From Oscillospiraceae bacterium (lineage in GTDB: Bacteria; Bacillota; Clostridia; UBA1381; UBA9506), in the NCBI GenBank assembly GCA_015068615.1, contig SVKE01000008.1, positions 1-39,157 of the forward strand: 39,157 nt of DNA, given 5' to 3'. The notes below the pieces were generated by a model. That model made no database searches. It was not told where the DNA came from and worked only from the letters and a program-made list of their open reading frames with translations. Positions 32,877-39,157 of this stretch are shown piece after piece; within the stretch, counting starts at the first letter, position 1; the number at the start of each line of letters is the position of its first letter. Made by a program: the position numbers and the translations under genes.

Positions 32877-33992
32877 ATGAAAAGATTATCAGGTATCATT
32901 TTTTCCAATATTTATGACAGTGCTTTGGGAGATCTTACAGCCAAGAGAACGGTAGCATCATTGCCTTTTGGCGGCAGATACAGGCAGATAGACTTCGTGC
33001 TGTCAAACATGGTAAATTCCAATATCGCTTCTGTGGGTGTTATTACTAAATACAATTATGAGTCTCTCATGGATCATCTAGGTTCCTGTGAGGAATGGGA
33101 TTTGAATCGCAAAAGCGGCGGATTGTATATCATCCCTCCATTTGCGTTTGGAAGATCGGATGTGTATCATGGGAAGTTAGAAGCGCTTTATACGGCACTC
33201 CATTTCTTGAAATCTCAAAACACGGAATATATTGTGCTTTCAGATACTATTACTATTTGTAATATAGATTATCGGGAGGTGCTTGCAAATCACATAAAAT
33301 CGGGCAGGGATATTACCGCTATTGCATCTAAGCCCCGAAGTGGGGCGGATAGTTACCCGGCAGTTTTTGAAGCGGATGGCGATGGTAGTGCCAAATCAAT
33401 TACTATAAACTGTGCAGCCAGAGAAAATTCCTTAGTTGGCATTGGTATGTTTATTATGGAACGCGAGGCGCTGATTAAAGTGGTAACAGAATGTGTTTCT
33501 GCAGGATTTTATCACTTTGAGAAGGACTTTTTACAAAAATACTTTAACGAAAATAAAATCACCGTTAATGTATATAACTTTGAAGAAACAGTATTGAGAA
33601 ACCGCGATATTGCCACGTATCTTAAAAATAACATACTGCTGACGGATGAAAAAATTCGTGGCAGCTTGTTCAAATCGAGTGCACCCATTTATACAAAGGT
33701 GCGTGACGAAATTCCGACATATTATGGCGAGAGTTCTGTTGTTAATGAATGTATCGTGGCAGACGGTTGTGTGATCAGCGGTGAATTAGAGAGCTCTGTG
33801 CTTTTCCGTGATGTTAAGATTGAAGAGGGTGCTAAGGTTATAGGTTCTATTGTTATGCAGGGCAGTAAAATTGGCAAGAACTCATATATAGAAAATGCAA
33901 TAATAGATAAAAATGTTACGATAACAGAAGGCACGCGCCTTATAGGTTCTAAGCTTAGCCCTGTTATTATAAGGAAAGGTGAAACCGTATGA
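32877..33992 (+). CDS. glgD: Glucose-1-phosphate adenylyltransferase, regulatory subunit GlgD
   Basis: A 371-residue paralogue of GlgC that raises the activity of GlgC but is not catalytic on its own. The nucleotide loop is lost: the start reads GIIFSNIYDSALGDLTAKR where GlgC has [10 protein letters not shown]. The fold core (SLPFGGRYRQIDFVLSNMVNS) and the C-terminal hexapeptide repeats (VNECIVADGCVISGELESSV onward) remain. AAGGAG precedes ATG, 16 nt after glgC. Its stop overlaps the glgA start (ATGA), so the pair is translationally coupled. Confidence 0.96.
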   Translation: MKRLSGIIFSNIYDSALGDLTAKRTVASLPFGGRYRQIDFVLSNMVNSNIASVGVITKYNYESLMDHLGSCEEWDLNRKSGGLYIIPPFAFGRSDVYHGKLEALYTALHFLKSQNTEYIVLSDTITICNIDYREVLANHIKSGRDITAIASKPRSGADSYPAVFEADGDGSAKSITINCAARENSLVGIGMFIMEREALIKVVTECVSAGFYHFEKDFLQKYFNENKITVNVYNFEETVLRNRDIATYLKNNILLTDEKIRGSLFKSSAPIYTKVRDEIPTYYGESSVVNECIVADGCVISGELESSVLFRDVKIEEGAKVIGSIVMQGSKIGKNSYIENAIIDKNVTITEGTRLIGSKLSPVIIRKGETV

Positions 33993-35413
33993 AAATATTA
34001 TTTGCAGCAAGCGAAGCAGCACCATATGTAAAAAGCGGCGGACTGGGCGATGTTGCCCAGGCACTTCCTGCAGAACTTGCTAAGGTGAAGGATGTTGAGG
34101 TATGTATATTTATACCTTACTATAAAAGTATTAAGGATAATCCTGATATTGAAGTGGAATTTGTCAAGAGCTTTTCCGTACCGGTGGCTTGGCGTAATGA
34201 GCACGTGGGTATATTTAAAGCTGTCAGCAGAAGTAAAAAGCTCAAATATTATTTTATAGATAACGAGTATTATTTCTATCGTGATGGCCTCTATGGGCAT
34301 TATGACGATGGCGAGAGATTTACCTATTTTTCTCTGGCCATTTTAGAAGCAATGCGCCAGCTTGATTATTACCCCGACATTATCCACTGCAACGACTGGC
34401 AGACAGCACTGATACCTGTTCTCAGAAAAGCGCTGTATGCAGGTATTTACGATCATGCACGTATTGTGTTTACGATTCATAATATTGAATATCAGGGTAA
34501 AATGCCAAACGAGTTTATGGCAGATGTCATCGGGATAGATGAATACTATAGAGGTGTGCTCACATATAATAATTGCATTAACTTTATGAAGAGTGCCATT
34601 GTGAGTGCAGATAAAATAACCACAGTATCAAGAACATATGCACACGAGATACGTCATGCTTTTTTTGCGCATGGGCTGCAGGACATTTTGAACGAAAATG
34701 CATATAAGCTTGAGGGGATAGTAAACGGCATTAATACTGACCTATACAACCCTGCAAAGGATACAACAATTTTTGAAAACTACACGTTTTCAGACCTTTC
34801 GGGAAAAGCAAAGAATAAGGCGGAGCTCCAGAAAATGCTGGGCCTTCCCGTAAATCCCGATGTACCTTTGGTGGCTATGATATCACGATTGGTATCTCAT
34901 AAAGGCTTGGATTTGGTAGAGTATGTTATGGGCGAGCTGATGCAGAGAGATTTGCAGTTTGTCGTTATAGGCACAGGCGATTCTAAATATGAAGATATGT
35001 TTAATTTCAACGCATATGTTCATAGTGATAAGATGTCTTCCAATATCACCTTTAACCCTGCGCTGGCCAATAAGGTTTACGCAGGTGCTGATATGTTCCT
35101 GATGCCGTCTAAGAGCGAGCCTTGCGGGCTGTCGCAGCTCATTGCAATGCGTTATGGTACTGTGCCGATTGTTCGCGAAACAGGCGGTCTGTGGGATACT
35201 GTTCCTCCTCTTAATGTGGAAACATTAGAGGGCAGGGGCTTTACTTTCAAAGGCTATAATGCCCATGATATGCTGGGTGCCGTTGACAGATGCATAGCGT
35301 TCTATGGTGATAAAACAAAGTGGAACAAACACGTTAAAAATCTTATCAAATACAACAGCAGCTGGAAAACGTCAGTTCAGGAATATTTGAGAATATATAA
35401 TGAAATTATGTAA
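33989..35413 (+). CDS. glgA: Glycogen synthase
   Basis: A GT5 glycosyltransferase that adds glucose from ADP-glucose to the glucan chain. The 474 residues begin MKILFAASEAAPYVKSGGLGDV, with the ADP-glucose KSGGLGD motif at 15-21. The C-terminal GT-B half holds ISRLVSHKGLDLV and the conserved PSKSEPCGLSQLIAMRYG with TGGLWDTV. Length is normal (about 475). It overlaps glgD by 4 nt. Confidence 0.97.
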   Translation: MKILFAASEAAPYVKSGGLGDVAQALPAELAKVKDVEVCIFIPYYKSIKDNPDIEVEFVKSFSVPVAWRNEHVGIFKAVSRSKKLKYYFIDNEYYFYRDGLYGHYDDGERFTYFSLAILEAMRQLDYYPDIIHCNDWQTALIPVLRKALYAGIYDHARIVFTIHNIEYQGKMPNEFMADVIGIDEYYRGVLTYNNCINFMKSAIVSADKITTVSRTYAHEIRHAFFAHGLQDILNENAYKLEGIVNGINTDLYNPAKDTTIFENYTFSDLSGKAKNKAELQKMLGLPVNPDVPLVAMISRLVSHKGLDLVEYVMGELMQRDLQFVVIGTGDSKYEDMFNFNAYVHSDKMSSNITFNPALANKVYAGADMFLMPSKSEPCGLSQLIAMRYGTVPIVRETGGLWDTVPPLNVETLEGRGFTFKGYNAHDMLGAVDRCIAFYGDKTKWNKHVKNLIKYNSSWKTSVQEYLRIYNEIM

Positions 35414-35425
35414 CAGGAGTAAGAA

Positions 35426-37888
35426 ATGAAAGAAAAAGAAACAAAAAAAACAACCGCACAGGCCCCGGTAGCCGATGCTCTAAAGTCAGGCGATACTGTT
35501 AAAATGCTTTCGGATGCCTGTGTAAGACTCTTTGGCTGTGATATTAAAGAAGCGACTCAGCAGCAGATGTATAAATCTCTTTGCAGTGTTGTACGCAACC
35601 TGCTCACAGAAAAGAGAAAGAAATTTCACGATAAGTATCGTGCCAATGATGATAAGCAGGTCTATTATATGTCCATGGAGTTTTTAGTGGGCACATCGCT
35701 GCGCAATAACCTGTATAACCTAGGTGTAGAAGAGGAGTTTGCAAAAGCCGTTAAAAAATGCGGTTTTGATATCCATGATTTGTATGATATGGAGCCCGAC
35801 GCAGGGCTTGGTAACGGCGGTCTTGGTCGACTGGCATCGTGCTACCTTGATTCTATGACGAGTGTGGGATTACCCGGCACAGGATTTTCCATTCGTTACG
35901 AATTTGGTATCTTCAAGCAGAAGATCGTTGACGGATGGCAAATGGAATTTCCTGATGACTGGCTGAGCATGGGAGATGTATGGCTCAATCCCAGAGAGGA
36001 CGAAGCCTTTGAAGTAAAATTCGGCGGCGATGTTACAGGTTGGTATGATAACGATAAGTATAAAGTTTCTCATACAAATTACAATTCGGTTATTGCGGTG
36101 CCATACGATATGTATATATCAGGATATGAAACTGATGCCGTTAATAAATTGGTATTGTGGAGTGCTAAATCAGCGAATAGGTTTGATATGGCAGCATTCT
36201 CCAGAGGAGACTATGCAAAATCTCTGGAGGAGAACACCATGGCAGAGGTTATATCAAAAGTCCTCTATCCTGCTGACGATCATATAGCAGGTAAAATCCT
36301 GCGCTTAAAACAGCAGTATTTGCTTGTTTCAGCATCCTTACAGAGCATTATTCATAACCATATGAAGCGTTATGGCACGTTGGACAATTTGCCTGAGAAG
36401 ATAGCCATTCATATTAATGATACGCACCCTGCACTGTGTGTACCCGAGCTTATGAGAATACTCGTTGACGACCACGAGTACGGATGGGATGAAGCTTGGA
36501 GGATCACATGTAAAACACTCACCTATACTAACCATACCGTTATGAGTGAGGCCCTGGAGCGTTGGAATGAACAGCTCTTCAAGGAGCAGCTTCCCCGCGT
36601 ATATCAGATCGTGTGTGAGATAAACCGCCGTCTGGTGGCACAACTCAATATTATATATCCCGGCGATGTGGCCAAGGTTGATTATATGGCAGTTATTGCT
36701 CATGGCGAGGTGCGAATGGCAAATCTTTGTCTGGCAGCATGCCACAAAGTAAATGGCGTATCAAAACTGCATAGCGATATATTGAAGAACGGAATATTTA
36801 GAGATTATTATAATATTGATAACGATAAATTTACAAACGTAACGAACGGAATTGCATACAGAAGATGGCTTTGTCAGGCGAATCCCGAGCTGACCGCATA
36901 CCTGGAGAAACTCATTGGTGACGGCTTTAAGCATGACAGCACGGAGCTTGAAAAGCTTCTTGCGTATATAGACGATGAGAAGGTTTTAACCCGTCTTGCT
37001 GAAATTAAGTATAATAATAAAGTGAGACTAGCTGAATACATTGAAAAAGCAAACGGTATCAAGGTTGATCCCAACTCAATGTTTGATATTCAGGTTAAGC
37101 GTTTGCATGAGTATAAACGTCAGCTTTTAAATGCACTTCATATTTTATATCTTTATAATAAGATTAAGGCAAATCCTGACGGCGATTATGTTCCGAGAAC
37201 ATTTATTTTTGCGGCTAAAGCATCAAGCGGCTACGTTATGGCTAAACAAATCATCCGCCTTATTGTAGCAATATCGGATATGGTCAATTCTGACCCTCAG
37301 GTTCGCGATAAGATTAAAGTTGTGTTTATTGAGGATTATAAAGTCTCTCTTGCTGAAATTATCATACCTGCCGCTGACCTTTCTGAACAGATTTCCATTG
37401 CAGGAAAAGAAGCATCGGGAACAGGTAATATGAAGCTTATGATAAACGGCGCTGTTACCATCGGTACATTAGATGGTGCCAATGTGGAAATTCACGAACA
37501 GGTAGGGGACGAGAACATGTTTCTGTTCGGTCTTCGTGCCAATGAGGTGGAGGCGCTCTGGCAGAGAGGCTATCGCCCAACAGATTATTATAACAACAAT
37601 CCTGACCTTAAGAAAGTCATCGAAATGCTTACATCAGGCGAGCTTGGCGTTAAGTTTGGCGATATTTCACGTTCGCTTTTAACAAACGATTTCGGTGTGG
37701 CAGATAGCTATATGATTTTAGCTGACTTTGCCGATTATGTACGCGCTCAGGAAGATGCAGCAAATGCGTATAAATCAAAACTTGATTTTGCACGTATGTC
37801 ACTTGTGAATATAGCCAAGGCGGGTATCTTCTCTTCCGATAGAGCGGTTAAAGAATATGCTGATAACATCTGGCATATGAAATATTAA
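35426..37888 (+). CDS. glgP: Glycogen/starch/alpha-glucan phosphorylase
   Basis: Releases glucose-1-phosphate from non-reducing ends of glycogen, using pyridoxal phosphate. The 820-residue chain is the usual length. The cofactor lysine is Lys670 in EASGTGNMKLMINGA, and the active-site loop is MEPDAGLGNGGLGRLASCYLDS, with IHINDTHPAL and RLHEYKRQLLN also present. It starts 12 nt after glgA. Glycogen synthesis and breakdown thus share one transcript in this organism, ending at the terminator just downstream. Confidence 0.97.
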   Translation: MKEKETKKTTAQAPVADALKSGDTVKMLSDACVRLFGCDIKEATQQQMYKSLCSVVRNLLTEKRKKFHDKYRANDDKQVYYMSMEFLVGTSLRNNLYNLGVEEEFAKAVKKCGFDIHDLYDMEPDAGLGNGGLGRLASCYLDSMTSVGLPGTGFSIRYEFGIFKQKIVDGWQMEFPDDWLSMGDVWLNPREDEAFEVKFGGDVTGWYDNDKYKVSHTNYNSVIAVPYDMYISGYETDAVNKLVLWSAKSANRFDMAAFSRGDYAKSLEENTMAEVISKVLYPADDHIAGKILRLKQQYLLVSASLQSIIHNHMKRYGTLDNLPEKIAIHINDTHPALCVPELMRILVDDHEYGWDEAWRITCKTLTYTNHTVMSEALERWNEQLFKEQLPRVYQIVCEINRRLVAQLNIIYPGDVAKVDYMAVIAHGEVRMANLCLAACHKVNGVSKLHSDILKNGIFRDYYNIDNDKFTNVTNGIAYRRWLCQANPELTAYLEKLIGDGFKHDSTELEKLLAYIDDEKVLTRLAEIKYNNKVRLAEYIEKANGIKVDPNSMFDIQVKRLHEYKRQLLNALHILYLYNKIKANPDGDYVPRTFIFAAKASSGYVMAKQIIRLIVAISDMVNSDPQVRDKIKVVFIEDYKVSLAEIIIPAADLSEQISIAGKEASGTGNMKLMINGAVTIGTLDGANVEIHEQVGDENMFLFGLRANEVEALWQRGYRPTDYYNNNPDLKKVIEMLTSGELGVKFGDISRSLLTNDFGVADSYMILADFADYVRAQEDAANAYKSKLDFARMSLVNIAKAGIFSSDRAVKEYADNIWHMKY

Positions 37889-37892
37889 AATA

Positions 37893-37931
37893 TTGGCATA
37901 AGAGATTATCTCTTATGCCAAAATATTTTTT
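37893..37931 (+). terminator. Terminator of the glg operon
   Basis: Stem TTGGCATAAGAGA / TCTCTTATGCCAA around TTA, followed by AATATTTTTT. It sits 4 nt after the glgP stop and before the GH13 gene, so that gene needs read-through or its own promoter, which I could not identify. Confidence 0.88.
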
Positions 37932-37945
37932 GAGCGGTGAAGGAA

Positions 37946-39157
37946 ATGCGAATTTTATATAACAGCAAAGACGAATACCATAAATCCCCGTTCGGCTGCT
38001 TGCGACAAAATGAAATGTGCAACCTGCGCATAAAAATCCCCATGAGCTGTCAGACTGTATCCGTATGCCTGTGTATCAAAAGCGAAGAGGGGTTTGAAAT
38101 GATCGTGCCCTTCCGATTTGAGGCAACAGATGATGGCTATGAAGTCTACACCACCACATTTTCTCTTTTTGCTAATGGCCTTTATTTTTATTACTTCAAA
38201 ATCACTACACAAAATGAGACATTTGACCTCTTTAAACAAGGCGATGATACCAACATTGCTGTTGGTGATTTGTGGCAGTTAACCTGCTTTGACAAAGACT
38301 ATGATACACCTGCCGATTTTAAAGGCAGGGTTATGTATCAAATTTTTCCAGACCGATTTGCAAAAAGTGGGACGGTTGACCCTGCAGGTAAGTTAGAGCC
38401 GTATCAACTGCACGAGAACACAACCGATACCCCGGTGTATCTGCCGAATGAAGAGGGGCGAATTACCAATAGTGATTTTTTTGGAGGAAACCTCAAGGGT
38501 ATTACCGAGAAGCTTCCGTATCTTAAAAATATGGGAATTGGCATCATCTATTTAAACCCCATCTTTATGGCGTATTCCAACCATCGATATGACACGGCAG
38601 ATTATAAGAAAATAGACCCTCTACTTGGCACAGAACAGGATTTTGTGTCCTTGTGCAAGGAGGCTCACAGGCTTGATATAAAAATTATTCTTGATGGTGT
38701 TTTTTCTCACACAGGAAGTAATAGCGTTTATTTTGATGAAAAAGGCGTTTTTGGTAATGGCGCAGTAAGCAACCAAAATTCTCCCTACAGAGATTGGTAT
38801 CAGTTTCAAGATTATCCAACCAAATACACCTCTTGGTGGGGCATTGATACCTTGCCTTGTGTTGATGAGCTGAATGAAGACTATATGGATTATATTATAT
38901 ATGCTCAGGATAGTGTTATCTCCCATTGGCTGAAACTGGGTGCAGACGGATTTCGTCTTGATGTTGCAGATGAGCTTCCTGATGAGTTTATTGCTGCGTT
39001 CCACAAAAAACTTAAAGAAATGAATCCGGACGCCCTTCTTTTAGGTGAAGTCTGGGAGGATGCATCAAATAAAATAAGCTATAGCAAGCGAAGGAAATAT
39101 TTTTCTGACAGCAACTTAGATTCTGTAATGAATTATCCCTTTAAAGAAGCAATTATA
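37946..39157 (+). CDS. GH13 alpha-amylase/cyclomaltodextrinase-like enzyme (3' end missing)
   Basis: A 404-residue open frame runs to the right edge without a stop; the ORF track omits it because it is open-ended. It starts at ATG 37946, close behind GAAGGA. An N-terminal beta-sandwich of about 120 residues (CBM34-like) precedes the barrel. GH13 motifs: GRVMYQIFPDRF, LDGVFSHTG, nucleophile Asp in DGFRLDVADELP, and Glu in LLGEVWED; the last catalytic Asp is beyond the edge. The start of the barrel resembles neopullulanase and cyclomaltodextrinase groups. No signal peptide, so probably a cytosolic maltodextrin-cleaving enzyme acting with malQ and the glg genes. Confidence 0.9.
   Translation, partial: MRILYNSKDEYHKSPFGCLRQNEMCNLRIKIPMSCQTVSVCLCIKSEEGFEMIVPFRFEATDDGYEVYTTTFSLFANGLYFYYFKITTQNETFDLFKQGDDTNIAVGDLWQLTCFDKDYDTPADFKGRVMYQIFPDRFAKSGTVDPAGKLEPYQLHENTTDTPVYLPNEEGRITNSDFFGGNLKGITEKLPYLKNMGIGIIYLNPIFMAYSNHRYDTADYKKIDPLLGTEQDFVSLCKEAHRLDIKIILDGVFSHTGSNSVYFDEKGVFGNGAVSNQNSPYRDWYQFQDYPTKYTSWWGIDTLPCVDELNEDYMDYIIYAQDSVISHWLKLGADGFRLDVADELPDEFIAAFHKKLKEMNPDALLLGEVWEDASNKISYSKRRKYFSDSNLDSVMNYPFKEAII

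Overview
The window reads as a chromosomal segment of an endospore-forming Clostridia bacterium (Bacillota), probably a saccharolytic anaerobe. The taxon is inferred from a cotJABC spore-coat cluster, the dprA/SRP RNA/dnaX/ybaB and darA/holB/ricT neighbourhoods, a two-subunit GlgC/GlgD glycogen system, and A+G-rich Shine-Dalgarno sites with several GTG/TTG starts. No tRNA, rRNA, CRISPR array, prophage or transposase gene was seen.

Region 1 (1-3700, mostly minus strand): the tail of an unidentified gene, an ArsB/SLC13-like permease, then a promoter-driven cassette of archaeal-type triosephosphate-isomerase homologue, SIS-domain sugar-phosphate protein and YjbQ-family protein. A 265 bp structured element with terminal inverted repeats separates it from topA. 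Region 2 (3700-13600): topA and dprA on minus; then on plus the SRP RNA, dnaX, ybaB, an UgtP-like glycolipid glycosyltransferase, darA (c-di-AMP receptor), holB, ricT and a small unknown gene. ybaB and darA share a 16-nt leader motif and a matching pseudoknot-capable hairpin, the most novel-looking signal here. Region 3 (13600-18030): an XRE regulator, a 29-codon relic resembling the GlpP C-terminus, a ceramidase-like hydrolase with NagA, and cotJABC.

Region 4 (18100-22220): a decaying sugar locus. The N-terminus of a xylulokinase is joined out of frame to the C-terminal part of a GH36/raffinose-synthase-like enzyme, and the divergent AraC regulator carries an in-frame TGA. An intact GH13 alpha-glucosidase follows. 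Region 5 (22280-27950): a GH38 alpha-mannosidase / HAD phosphatase / mannose-6-phosphate isomerase operon with a divergent AraC regulator and paired operator-like repeats. Region 6 (28050-39157): glycogen and maltodextrin metabolism, with malQ on minus and a divergent glgB-glgC-glgD-glgA-glgP operon from a near-consensus promoter, ending at a strong terminator, then a GH13 amylase cut by the window edge.

Together, regions 5-6 describe trimming of alpha-linked oligosaccharides, entry of mannose into glycolysis, and storage and mobilisation of glucose as glycogen. Three copies of a short repeat sit directly 3' of minus-strand genes (topA, manA, malQ), and their small hairpins co-vary.
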